Source of the DNA: Azospirillum soli
Lineage (GTDB): Bacteria; Pseudomonadota; Alphaproteobacteria; Azospirillales; Azospirillaceae
Length of the DNA stretch: 64,000 nt
Assembly (NCBI RefSeq): GCF_017876165.1
Contig: NZ_JAGINQ010000005.1
Span: 1 to 64,000, forward strand
Direction of reading: 5' to 3'
The notes under the pieces are model-generated. The model ran no database searches, was not told the DNA's origin, and was given only the letters and a program-made list of their open reading frames with translations. Positions 44,061 to 52,249 of this stretch are shown here, in pieces (within the stretch, counting starts at the first letter, position 1; each line of letters opens with the position of its first letter). The position numbers were made by a program, and so were the translations under genes.

Positions 44061-45377
44061 ATGACCATGATCAACGCCTATGCGCCCGACGCCGCCGGTT
44101 CCCTGCCGGAGCGCGAGCGCGCCCTGATCGCCCGCCGCGAACGGCTGCTCGGCCCGGCCTACCGCCTGTTCTACGCCGACCCGGTGCACGTCGTGCGGGG
44201 TGAGGGGGCGTACCTCTACGATCCCGACGGCAACCGCTATCTGGACGCCTACAACAACGTCGCCTCGGTCGGGCACTGCCGGCCGGAGGTGGTGGAGGCG
44301 ATGGCGAAGCAGGCCGCCGTGCTGAACACCCACACGCGATACCTGACCGACGGCATCCTCGACTTCGCCGAGGCCTTCCTGGCGGAGTTCCCGGCGGAGC
44401 TGTCGCACCTGATGATGACCTGCACCGGCAGCGAGGCCAACGACCTGGCCCTGCGCGTCGCCCGCGTCCACACCGGGGGGACGGGCGTGGTCATCGCCCA
44501 CAACGCCTACCATGGCGTGACCACCGCGCTCGCCGAGATGTCGCCCTCGCTCGGCCCGGCGGCGAAGCTGGGTGACCACGTCCGCGTGGTGCCGGCGCCG
44601 GACAGCTACCGCATCCCGGAGGCCGAGGTCGGGGCCGCCTTCGCCCGCGCCGTGGAAGCGGCCATCGCCGACATGGCGGAACAGGGCATCAAGCCGGCGG
44701 CGCTGCTGGTCGATACCATCTTCTCCAGCAGCGGCGTCTTTACCGATCCCGCCGGCTTCCTCGCCCCGGCGGTGGAGGTGATGCGCAAGGCCGGCGGCAT
44801 CTTCATCGCCGACGAGGTGCAGCCCGGCTTCGGGCGGCTCGGCACGCACATGTGGGGCTTCGCGCGCCATGGGCTGGTGCCGGACATCGTGACCGTCGGC
44901 AAGCCCATGGGCAACGGCCATCCGGTGGCCGGCGCCGTGTTCCGGCCGGAGGTGATCGAGGCTTTCGGGAAGAACCAACGCTATTTCAACACCTTCGGCG
45001 GAAACCCGGTGTCCTGCGCCGTGGCGCTCGCGGTGCTGCGGGTGATCAAGGCGGAGCGTCTCCAGGAGAACGCCCTGACGGTCGGCACGGAGATGATCGA
45101 GGGCCTGCGCGGCCTGTCCGCCAAGCACGACCTGATCGGCGACGTGCGCGGCAACGGCCTGTTCATCGGCGTCGAGATGGTGCGCGACCGCGCCCTGAAG
45201 ACTCCTGCGTCGGAGGAAACCGCCCGCGTGGTCAACGGCATGCGCCAGCGTCGGGTGCTCATCAGCGCGACCGGGCAGGAAGGCCACATCCTGAAGATCC
45301 GGCCGCCGCTGGTCTTCTCGTCGGACGACGCCAAGCTGTTCCTCGCCACCCTGGACGAGGTGCTGGCGGCGCTGTAG
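44061..45377 (+). CDS. Class III PLP enzyme, AGXT2L/phospho-lyase-like
   Basis: A 438-residue class III aminotransferase-fold protein. PLP Lys281 is in TVGKPMGNGHPVAG, the Asp in ADEVQPGFGR (251-259), and CTGSEANDLALRVAR is near 121-135. YNNVASVGHCRPEVVEAM and NTHTRYLTDGILDFAE are typical of the AGXT2L group, which includes ethanolamine-phosphate and phosphohydroxylysine phospho-lyases. With the kinase gene just upstream, phosphorylation followed by beta-elimination is the most economical reading. A plain omega-transaminase is the alternative. Confidence 0.83.
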   Translation: MTMINAYAPDAAGSLPERERALIARRERLLGPAYRLFYADPVHVVRGEGAYLYDPDGNRYLDAYNNVASVGHCRPEVVEAMAKQAAVLNTHTRYLTDGILDFAEAFLAEFPAELSHLMMTCTGSEANDLALRVARVHTGGTGVVIAHNAYHGVTTALAEMSPSLGPAAKLGDHVRVVPAPDSYRIPEAEVGAAFARAVEAAIADMAEQGIKPAALLVDTIFSSSGVFTDPAGFLAPAVEVMRKAGGIFIADEVQPGFGRLGTHMWGFARHGLVPDIVTVGKPMGNGHPVAGAVFRPEVIEAFGKNQRYFNTFGGNPVSCAVALAVLRVIKAERLQENALTVGTEMIEGLRGLSAKHDLIGDVRGNGLFIGVEMVRDRALKTPASEETARVVNGMRQRRVLISATGQEGHILKIRPPLVFSSDDAKLFLATLDEVLAAL

Positions 45378-45416
45378 CGCATCCCACCCTTGCATGTCAG
45401 CGTGGGCGCCGCCGTT

Positions 45417-45462
45417 GTGCCGGGCTTCGAAGTCCGGCACCTTCGGTGGCGACAACGTTGTC
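45417..45462. promoter_or_regulatory. Stem-loop and palindrome between PLP enzyme and AEC transporter
   Basis: GTGCCGGGCTTCGAAGTCCG-GCAC (45417-45440) folds into a nearly perfect 24-nt hairpin, a possible terminator without a T tract. GACAACGTTGTC (45451-45462) is a perfect 12-bp palindrome about 74 bp before the AEC gene and may be an operator. No regulator can be assigned. Confidence 0.45.
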
Positions 45463-45535
45463 CTCAACAGGGATGGAGGCTGCTGACATGTGGTTCGCAA
45501 CGGCCGGGGCCACGGCTGAGGATGCCCGCTAGCCC

Positions 45536-46426
45536 ATGGACCTGCTGACTCCCCTGTCCGACATCGCCGCCGTGGTGGTGCCGGTGTTTCTGATCGCGGC
45601 CATCGGCTATGGATGGAAGCGGGCAAACCTGCCCTACGACAGCGCCTTCATCACCACCTTCGCGGTCAACGTCTCGACCCCGTGCCTGGTCTTTTCCTCC
45701 TTGGTGCGGCTGACGCTGGGCGGGGACGAGCTGCTGACCATGGCGCTGGCCTCCTTCGCTTGCATGGCGCTGGCAGGCGCGGTGGGGGCGGTGATCCTGC
45801 TGGCCTGCCGTCTGCCCATGCGGGTGTATCTGCCGGCGCTCAGCTTCCCAAACGCGGGGAACCTCGGGATTCCGGTGTGCATGTTCGCCTTCGGTCAGGC
45901 AGGGCTGGGGCTGGCGGTGCTGTTCTTCGCGGTGCTGGCGGTGTTGCAGTTCACCCTCGGCCCGGCCATCGCGGCGGGAAAGATGGACCTGCGGCAGGTC
46001 GCGCGCACGCCGGTGGTCTACGCCGTGGCTCTGGCGCTGCTGGTGCTGGGCGTCGGGGGGACGCTGCCGCAATGGCTGACCAACACGACGGCGCTGCTCG
46101 GCAACTGCGCCGTGCCGCTGATGCTGTTCTCGCTGGGGGTGGCGCTGTCCGGCCTGCGCATCCAGGGCATGGCGCGGTCGCTGAGTATGTCGGCGCTGCG
46201 CCTCGGCCTGGGACTGGCCGCCGGGCTGGTGGTCGTAGAGGCGATGCAGCTGGAAGGGGTGGTCCGGGGGGTGGTCCTGCTGGAAAGCGCCATGCCCGTT
46301 GCGGTGTTCAACTACCTCTGGGCTTTGCGTTACGGCAACGCGCCGGAGGAGGTGGCGGGCACGGTGCTCGGCTCCACGGCGCTGGCGGTGCTCGGGCTGC
46401 CGTTTCTGTTGCTGGCCGTGATGTAA
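45536..46426 (+). CDS. AEC (auxin efflux carrier)-family transporter
   Basis: A 296-residue inner-membrane protein with about ten helices. PNAGNLGIPVCMFAFGQAGL and the second-half LMLFSLGVALSG are AEC signatures. Bacterial members move malonate, malate or other small acids. The start at 45536 (MDLLTPLSDI) follows the PLP enzyme gene by 158 bp with a hairpin between, so it is probably its own unit. The substrate is unknown. Confidence 0.87.
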   Translation: MDLLTPLSDIAAVVVPVFLIAAIGYGWKRANLPYDSAFITTFAVNVSTPCLVFSSLVRLTLGGDELLTMALASFACMALAGAVGAVILLACRLPMRVYLPALSFPNAGNLGIPVCMFAFGQAGLGLAVLFFAVLAVLQFTLGPAIAAGKMDLRQVARTPVVYAVALALLVLGVGGTLPQWLTNTTALLGNCAVPLMLFSLGVALSGLRIQGMARSLSMSALRLGLGLAAGLVVVEAMQLEGVVRGVVLLESAMPVAVFNYLWALRYGNAPEEVAGTVLGSTALAVLGLPFLLLAVM

Positions 46427-46542
46427 GGCCCGTCCGCACACGCCCCCGACGTTTGTCTGTCGTGCATGTTCAGGAACGTGGTACACCAAAATGGAGAAGT
46501 CCGGCTTCTGAATGAACGAAACGGCGCGTGTTGGAGCGGTGA

Positions 46543-47505
46543 ATGCAGCGAACCTCCGTTGCTCTCGGTTTGGCGCTGTCGGTCCTGGTGGGAATGCTGG
46601 GCGGGTGCGACCGCCCTTCGGACAGTGCGGTGGTTGAGCAACAACTGCAGGAACGGGTGGAACGGAACCGCTCCCTTCAGCAGCGCATCGACGAACTGCG
46701 GGCCCAGGTGCAGGGCGACGTTTGCGCGCCGGCACCGGGAGATCCTGGCCACGCCTCAGCAAGCCCACCTGCGCCCCCCCGGCCTGCGCCCCCCGTCGTG
46801 CAAGCGTCCTCCGCTCCGCCCACACTTCTGACGCGCGAACAGCTGGTGCGGCGGCTGGAGGCCACCACGGTACTGGTGCTGGCGCCGCCGATGACGGGGT
46901 CGGGCTTCTTCGTCACACCGGACACGGTCATCACCAACCGCCACGTGGTCGAAAAGGCTGAGAACGGCGAGGTCATCCTGGTCGGCAAGGGGCTGGGCGA
47001 GCCGCTGCTGGCGCGCGTCGCCGCCGTCACGCCGACCGTCCCGAAGGACAGCAACGGCCGCGACTACGCGATCCTGAAGCTTCAGCAGGGCGTCGCCGGG
47101 CGGCAAACCTTGGCCATCGCGCGGTCGGTCGCTCCGCTGGAGGAGGTGGTCGCCGCCGGCTTTCCGGGGCTGCTGCTCAGCAACGACAGCAGCTTTCAGG
47201 CTTTGCTGAAGGGCGACCTCGCGGCGATTCCCGATCTGGCGCTCAGCCGGGGCGAGGTCATGGCGATCCAGAACCGTGACCAGGGCTTCGCCACCATCGC
47301 CCACACCGCGCAAATCTCGTCGGGCAACAGCGGCGGCCCGTTGGTGGACCGCTGCGGCCGGGTGGTGGGGATCAACACCTTCCTGACCGTGAACGCGACG
47401 GAAAGCAGCAAGGCCGCCTACGCGCTGGCCGGCGCGGATCTCGCCGGCTACGCCGCCGCGCATGGTGTCGGCCTCGCCGTGACCGACACCAAGTGCGGCG
47501 AGTGA
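46543..47505 (+). CDS. Trypsin-like serine protease lipoprotein
   Basis: A 320-residue exported lipoprotein. The signal peptide ends in lipobox LGGC with lipidated C22. A short coiled coil (about 30-57: VVEQQLQERVERNRSLQQRI) and a Pro-rich linker precede an S1C-like protease domain with H134 (ITNRHVV), D174 (GRDYAILKL) and S263 (SGNSGGPL). There is no PDZ domain, unlike DegP. The coiled coil next to the lipid anchor resembles the lipoproteins across the convergent junction. It is on the opposite strand to the Srf-like operon and ends 6 bp from it; a working link is possible but not shown. Confidence 0.88.
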   Translation: MQRTSVALGLALSVLVGMLGGCDRPSDSAVVEQQLQERVERNRSLQQRIDELRAQVQGDVCAPAPGDPGHASASPPAPPRPAPPVVQASSAPPTLLTREQLVRRLEATTVLVLAPPMTGSGFFVTPDTVITNRHVVEKAENGEVILVGKGLGEPLLARVAAVTPTVPKDSNGRDYAILKLQQGVAGRQTLAIARSVAPLEEVVAAGFPGLLLSNDSSFQALLKGDLAAIPDLALSRGEVMAIQNRDQGFATIAHTAQISSGNSGGPLVDRCGRVVGINTFLTVNATESSKAAYALAGADLAGYAAAHGVGLAVTDTKCGE

Positions 47506-47511
47506 TCCAGC

Positions 47512-48009
47512 TCAGCGCTTGAGCGCGAACTGCACCTGACGCTCAAGCTCCTCCTTCGACCGGCGGAGCTGTTCCAGCCGCTGGGCGCGCTCCTCCGGCG
47601 TGGCGAAGCCGTCGGCCTGGGCGAGCTTCGTGTCGCGCTCCAGCTGTTCGGCCTCCACCGACAGGCTGGCGAGCTTCGCCTTGGACGCGCTTTCCCGGCC
47701 CTGGGCCACCGCCAGCCGGCGGCGCAGTCCGGCAATGTCGTTTTGCAGGGTTTGCAGCTTGGCTTCCGACGCGCGGCGCTGGTCGGCAACGGCGGACTGC
47801 TCCTGCTGGGCGCGGTCCAGGGCGCGCTGGTTGGCGATGCGCTGGTCCTGCTGGTTCTCCAGCTCCGTCTTGCGCTCGTCGATGCGCTTGGAGTAGTTGC
47901 CGCTGGACAGGCCGCCGACGCCGCCGAAGAAACCGCCCTTGGTCGGATCGTCGGTCACGCAGGCGGAGAGCGGCAGCAGAAGGGCGGCGGCGAGAAGGGT
48001 GCGCTTCAT
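47512..48009 (-). CDS. Coiled-coil lipoprotein (last gene of the Srf-like operon)
   Basis: A 165-residue lipoprotein. Signal peptide MKRTLLAAALLLPLSAC with lipobox LSAC, lipidated C17. A Gly-rich patch (GGFFGGVGGLSSGN) is followed by continuous helix from about 40 with heptad-like Leu/Ala spacing (IDERKTELENQQDQRIANQR, LQTLQNDIAGLRRRLAVAQG). Likely a periplasmic-facing trimer or dimer anchored in a membrane. It follows the second lipoprotein gene by 16 bp. The family is unknown to me. Confidence 0.8.
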   Translation of the reverse strand: MKRTLLAAALLLPLSACVTDDPTKGGFFGGVGGLSSGNYSKRIDERKTELENQQDQRIANQRALDRAQQEQSAVADQRRASEAKLQTLQNDIAGLRRRLAVAQGRESASKAKLASLSVEAEQLERDTKLAQADGFATPEERAQRLEQLRRSKEELERQVQFALKR

Positions 48010-48025
48010 GGACGTGTCTCCGCGA

Positions 48026-48742
48026 TCAGCCGACGCGGGTGACGGACCGGCGCGTCACCAGCTGGTTCAACTCGTTCTCCAGGGTTGAGACCTGGCCTTC
48101 CAGCTGCGCGATTTCCGCATCCATCGACGAGGTGTTCATGCGCTTTTCCGCGCGGGTCTGGTTGGACGCCTCACGGTACTCCTTCACCTTCTTCTTCAGA
48201 TTTTCGATGGTCTTCTGAAGGTGCGCGACGTTCTGATCGACGGCGGCCAGACGGCGCTTGGCCTCGTCAGCCTTCATGGTGCCGGCGGCGAGTTCGCGCT
48301 GGACAAGGGCGATGCGGTCACGGTCTTGGGCGATTACGTCGCGCGCCGAGGCGGTCAGTTGTTGGAGCTTCACGTTGTCGTTCCGCACGTCGGCGACCAT
48401 GCTGTCGAGGCGAGCTTCCTCGTTCGCGTAGGTTTCCTTCTGCTTGGCGACCATATAGCCGGCGCCGAGACCGGCGGCGAGTCCGGCGCCCGCGCCGATG
48501 GCCGCCCCGCGCCGGCCGCCGATGGCGGCGCCCAGCAGCGCGCCGACCAGCACGCCGGCCACCGCACCCTCCGCCATCGTCTGGTTGAAGTCCTGCGATT
48601 GTTCATACAGGCGCTTTTCGGCGGGCGTCATGGTGGTGGTGTCGCGCTGGGTGGCGCAGGCGCTCAGCGTCATGACCACGGCCAAGGCCGCCGCAGTGTT
48701 TCGAAAGGCGGTGTTTCGAAGGGTGGTCCGGTTCTTCAGCAT
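48026..48742 (-). CDS. Glycine-zipper, coiled-coil lipoprotein
   Basis: A 238-residue lipoprotein. Signal peptide ends LSAC (about C29). A glycine-zipper region (about 58-98: GAVAGVLVGALLGAAIGGRR, GAAIGAGAGLAAGLGAGYMV) can form a membrane-inserted hairpin or pore-like helices, followed by a long coiled coil (about 100-232). The start is ATG 48742; the N-terminal NTAFRNTAAA may be a short extension. It is 15 bp after the FGE-fold gene and 16 bp before the other lipoprotein, so both belong to the same operon. Function is unknown; a link between outer membrane and periplasmic parts of the machine is a fair guess. Confidence 0.8.
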   Translation of the reverse strand: MLKNRTTLRNTAFRNTAAALAVVMTLSACATQRDTTTMTPAEKRLYEQSQDFNQTMAEGAVAGVLVGALLGAAIGGRRGAAIGAGAGLAAGLGAGYMVAKQKETYANEEARLDSMVADVRNDNVKLQQLTASARDVIAQDRDRIALVQRELAAGTMKADEAKRRLAAVDQNVAHLQKTIENLKKKVKEYREASNQTRAEKRMNTSSMDAEIAQLEGQVSTLENELNQLVTRRSVTRVG

Positions 48743-48757
48743 CCTGGGTCCGCTCCG

Positions 48758-50314
48758 TCAGCGATTCTTCTTCAGTTGTTCCAGCCACTGGTCGCGCTCG
48801 GCCTTGCGCGAGGCCCGGTAGGCCTGCGTGTGCCCGAGGAAGACCCCGGCCGTGCGGACGAGGTCGGTAAGCCCACTGTTTTTCAGTTCCAACGCCAGCA
48901 CCTCGTTCTGTCGGGCGAGTACGTCCGCATGGTAATCGTCCGCCGCGCGCAGAACGGTATCCGCATAATATTTAAGATTTCCATCCAGGATCCCGCGCTC
49001 AACGTCGAGCTGGCCCTTGTAGCGCTGGGCCAGGGCATCCTGGGCGGAGGACGATTTGACGCGAGCCTCGTACACGGCGGCCAGCTGGTCGATGGAGCGG
49101 GCGTCGTCGGCCAGCTTGTTGCCGAGAAAGGCGCCCAGCCGCAGCAGCACGCGGGCGGCGCGGTCGCGCTGTTCGTCGCGGGCGGCGATGTTGCCCTTGA
49201 TGGTGGTTTGCAGATTTTGCAGGCGGCGCCGGACGTTCTCGTCCTCGGTCGCCTTGACGATGACGTTCAGCTCTTCCACGGGGTCGGTCAGGGCCGGGCC
49301 GCTGAGGTTTTCGGCTGCGGTGCCCAGCGCGCTCCAGGCGCTCTGGATGCCTTTCAGCTGGGTCGGGCTGGTCACCACCGGGGCGGCGACCACCAGCCGG
49401 AAGCCGGTGGAGCCGCTGCGGCGTGCGCCTTGCGCGTCGTAGAAGGGCTGCTCCTGCCGGTAGCTGGTGCGCACGTCGGCCTCCGACGTGAACAGGTTGC
49501 CGCCGCGCACGACGAAGCCGCCGGCCTGTCCGTGCGGACGGGTGACGCGGTTCAGGCGGAACGGCTCCCACACCATCTCGTCGGCGTTGCCCAGCGTGTC
49601 GTGCAGACCGAGCGGGTTGGGCAGCAGCAGCCCGGTCAGTTGCAGCTTGCCGTTGGCCGATTGGCTGCCCTGGAACCAGACGTAGCGGGCCATGCCCTCC
49701 GGCGTGGGGAATGTGCGGTCCTCAAACTCGGTCGGCGTGACCTTGGTGCCGCCGCGTGCCGCGAATTCCCACTCCGCCTCGGTCGGCAGGCGCAGGAAGC
49801 CGGCCTCCTGCTCCTCGCGCGGCAGCTTGTCGGCGGCGTTGGCGCGCGCCCAAGTGCTGTAGGCGTCGGCGAAGCCCACCGCCTCGAACCAGGTGACGTT
49901 TACCTTGGGCAGGCGCAGCCGCATGGATGGCTGCGGGCAAGTTCCGGACAGCGCCTGGAATTGCAGGTCGCTGACCTCGTACTTGCCGATCAGGTAATAA
50001 CGCCCGCCTTTGCCGGCGCCGAAGCTGCCGGCGATGAAGTCGGCGTGCTTGTTTTCGGCGTAGGCCGCCGCCTCGTCGGTGCCGCCCAGCATCACCTTAT
50101 AGTCGCCGAGCGGTCCGTCCGACGGCACCTCCACCCGGCGGAAGGCCATGGCGCCGCCGCAGGGCATGGGAAGGATTACGTCCTCCTTGTCCGGCTTCGG
50201 GTTCCACAGATTTTCCGCCCAGGGGGCCGGCAAGGGGGTCGGGGCGTCCGCCGCCAGGGCGGGGACGGCAAGGGCCGCCAGAAGGGCGGCGCCGGCAAGC
50301 GCGCGGCTAAACAT
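48758..50314 (-). CDS. Exported FGE/SUMF1-fold protein with helical C-terminal region
   Basis: A 518-residue exported protein: signal peptide (about 1-22, ALAVPALAADA), then a formylglycine-generating-enzyme fold (about 75-315) seen in VNVTWFEAVGFADAYSTWA, FLRLPTEAEWEFAARGG, GNADEMVWEPF, VVRGGNL and STGFRLV. The two catalytic Cys expected after the RGG(S/N) strand are missing (NLFTSEADVRTSYRQ), so it is probably a structural or binding FGE fold, not an oxidase. Residues about 320-518 are helical and charged. ATG 50314 is used, overlapping the permease gene by 8 bp; a GTG at 50350 is the alternative. Confidence 0.82.
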   Translation of the reverse strand: MFSRALAGAALLAALAVPALAADAPTPLPAPWAENLWNPKPDKEDVILPMPCGGAMAFRRVEVPSDGPLGDYKVMLGGTDEAAAYAENKHADFIAGSFGAGKGGRYYLIGKYEVSDLQFQALSGTCPQPSMRLRLPKVNVTWFEAVGFADAYSTWARANAADKLPREEQEAGFLRLPTEAEWEFAARGGTKVTPTEFEDRTFPTPEGMARYVWFQGSQSANGKLQLTGLLLPNPLGLHDTLGNADEMVWEPFRLNRVTRPHGQAGGFVVRGGNLFTSEADVRTSYRQEQPFYDAQGARRSGSTGFRLVVAAPVVTSPTQLKGIQSAWSALGTAAENLSGPALTDPVEELNVIVKATEDENVRRRLQNLQTTIKGNIAARDEQRDRAARVLLRLGAFLGNKLADDARSIDQLAAVYEARVKSSSAQDALAQRYKGQLDVERGILDGNLKYYADTVLRAADDYHADVLARQNEVLALELKNSGLTDLVRTAGVFLGHTQAYRASRKAERDQWLEQLKKNR

Positions 50315-51524
50315 CCCGCAGACACTGCGACGGTTCGATGCGCGACGCACGGATCCCTCCGAGACTGGATGCGAGAAGAGCGAAAAGCAGGGTGAGCAGA
50401 ACCGCCGCCCCGGCCGCCTCCGGCGTCAGGCGGCAGACGACCTCGTCCCGCGTGGGGTTTTCCGCCAGCACGCGGTTCAGCGCGGCGGCGACGGCGGCGT
50501 AGGCGGCGCCGGACAGGGCGCAGCCGAACAGCGCGGTCAGCGCGGCCTGCGCGGCGGGGAAGGCGACGAGCGGCGCCGTGGTGAAGCCGACCAGCCGCAG
50601 CAGGGCCAAATCCTTCTGCTTGCGGTCCACGTTGGCCCACAGGCTGGCGGCCAGCGACAGCACGAGGCCGGTCGCGCCGATGCCCGCGATGATGGCGAAC
50701 AGGAAGCTCAGCACCCGGTCGATGGCGCGGACCTGCTCGATCTCCGCCGCGCGGGTACGCACCTCCAGCCCTCGGGCGGTCAGCGCGGCGGCCAGCGGCG
50801 CCACGGCGTCGATCCCGGCGGCGTACAGGCGGACGCTGGCGAACAGCGTGCGCGGCGGGGCGGGGCGCTCGCCCGGCCAGCCGAGGTCCGGAACGGCGAA
50901 GCCGTCGCGGAAATCCTCCGCCGCGACCAGCAGCGGCAGGGGAACCAGCACCGCTTCGCGGACGAGCGTGGAGTCCGGCAGCACGTCCAGCACGGTCAGC
51001 GACACGGACGCGGCTTCCCGCCGTTCCCCGCTGCTGCGCGGCACGACGGCGGTCAGGCGCCCGCCGGGACCGACGCCCAGCTTGCGCGCCGCCGCCGCGC
51101 TCAGCACCGCCTGGGCGGCATCGGCCGGCACCGGGCGGTTGTCGAGCAGCGGGTCGCCGGGGCCGGTGGGCAGCATCTCCACCGCCGGCAGCACGCGGCG
51201 CCCATTGTCCGCATCGGCCAGCAGGTCGATGGTCGCGGCGAGGCTGCGGGTGCGGGGTGCGGCGAAGCGGACCAGCGGATCGGCGGACAGGGTCTGGAAC
51301 CACGGCGTTTCCAGCCGGCCGTTGCCGAGCACGACGATTTCCAGATTGGCCGGGTCGGCCTTCAGCCGCTCGGTCAGGGTGGTGACGATGCCGGATTTCA
51401 GACCGAACAGCACCAACAGCGGCGTCAGCACCGCCGCGAGTGCCAGCACGAGACAGGCGGAAATCCGCCATTCGTGCAGAAAGTCCTTCCAGGCGAAATG
51501 CAGGGCGGGCAGCCAGCGGTTCAT
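50307..51524 (-). CDS. FtsX/MacB-type ABC permease
   Basis: A 405-residue inner-membrane protein with the topology of the FtsX/LolC/MacB group: one N-terminal helix (about 23-47, LVLALAAVLTPLLVLFGLKS), a large periplasmic domain (about 50-270), then three helices (about 275-300, 325-350, 370-395) including the family stretch KQKDLALLRLVGFT. Such permeases do not import; they couple cytoplasmic ATP use to periplasmic motion, lipoprotein release or secretion. ATG 51524 has GGGTGA 7 bp upstream; GTG 51533 would give a GTGA overlap with the ATPase gene. Coupled to the ATPase upstream and FGE-fold gene downstream. Confidence 0.9.
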   Translation of the reverse strand: MNRWLPALHFAWKDFLHEWRISACLVLALAAVLTPLLVLFGLKSGIVTTLTERLKADPANLEIVVLGNGRLETPWFQTLSADPLVRFAAPRTRSLAATIDLLADADNGRRVLPAVEMLPTGPGDPLLDNRPVPADAAQAVLSAAAARKLGVGPGGRLTAVVPRSSGERREAASVSLTVLDVLPDSTLVREAVLVPLPLLVAAEDFRDGFAVPDLGWPGERPAPPRTLFASVRLYAAGIDAVAPLAAALTARGLEVRTRAAEIEQVRAIDRVLSFLFAIIAGIGATGLVLSLAASLWANVDRKQKDLALLRLVGFTTAPLVAFPAAQAALTALFGCALSGAAYAAVAAALNRVLAENPTRDEVVCRLTPEAAGAAVLLTLLFALLASSLGGIRASRIEPSQCLRDV

Positions 51525-51529
51525 CGCGC

Positions 51530-52249
51530 TCACCCGTTGAAGCGCGCGACGACCGCGCCGTCCTGGGCGGCGGACAGATCCGCCGTGACGCGGCGCACGC
51601 GATGCCGGGCCAGCAGGTCCCAATCGTGGCTGGCCACCACCGCCGCGACCTTCATGTGGCGCGTGACCTCCAGCAGCAGGGCCATGACCCGCTCCGCGTT
51701 GGCGGGGTCGAGGGAGGCGGTCGGCTCGTCGGCCAGGATCAGCGACGGCCCGTGCGCCAGCGCGCGGGCGATGGCGACGCGCTGCCGCTCGCCGATGGAC
51801 AGGTCGCGCGGCTTGCGGTCGAGCAGCCGCTCCACCCCCAGCACGCGGGCCAGCGTTGCCACTCGCCGGGCGCTGCCCTGGCGGTTCAGCCGGCAGGACA
51901 GGGCAATGTTCTCGCGCACCGTCAGGAAGGGCAGCAGCCCGCCGGTTTGCAGCACATAGCCGATGCCGCTGCCCCGCGCGTCGGCGAGCGCGTCGCGGTC
52001 GCGCCGCGCCCACAGCCCGGCGACGTCCAGCGATTCGCCCGCCGTCGTCAGCGTGAAACGCTCGGCACTTTCCGGCGCGCCGATCAGGCCCAGCAGGTCC
52101 AGCAGCGTGCTTTTCCCCGATCCAGACGGGCCGGTCAGCGCCACGCATTCCCCGGCCGCGACAGCAAGGCGCCCCACCTCCACCCGGAAGGAGGCCGTTC
52201 CCTCGCCATGGCGGCGCGTCACCCCCTCCAGCCGGAGGACGTCGGTCAC
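51530..52249 (-). CDS. MacB/LolD-type ABC ATPase
   Basis: A 239-residue ATPase: Walker [11 protein letters not shown]-loop YVLQTGGLLPFLTV, signature LSIGERQR (Ile for Gly at position 3, Glu for Gln), Walker B LILADEPTASLDP, switch ASHDWDLL. The size fits LolD/MacB/FtsE. The start is GTG 52249, sharing GTGA with the stop of the vWA gene. It is the motor of the permease at 50307. Confidence 0.92.
   Translation of the reverse strand: MTDVLRLEGVTRRHGEGTASFRVEVGRLAVAAGECVALTGPSGSGKSTLLDLLGLIGAPESAERFTLTTAGESLDVAGLWARRDRDALADARGSGIGYVLQTGGLLPFLTVRENIALSCRLNRQGSARRVATLARVLGVERLLDRKPRDLSIGERQRVAIARALAHGPSLILADEPTASLDPANAERVMALLLEVTRHMKVAAVVASHDWDLLARHRVRRVTADLSAAQDGAVVARFNG

Noticed and set aside
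48758..50314. Active formylglycine-generating or sulfoxide synthase enzyme
   Set aside because: The catalytic cysteine region has no Cys, and no sulfatase gene is nearby, so only the fold is claimed.
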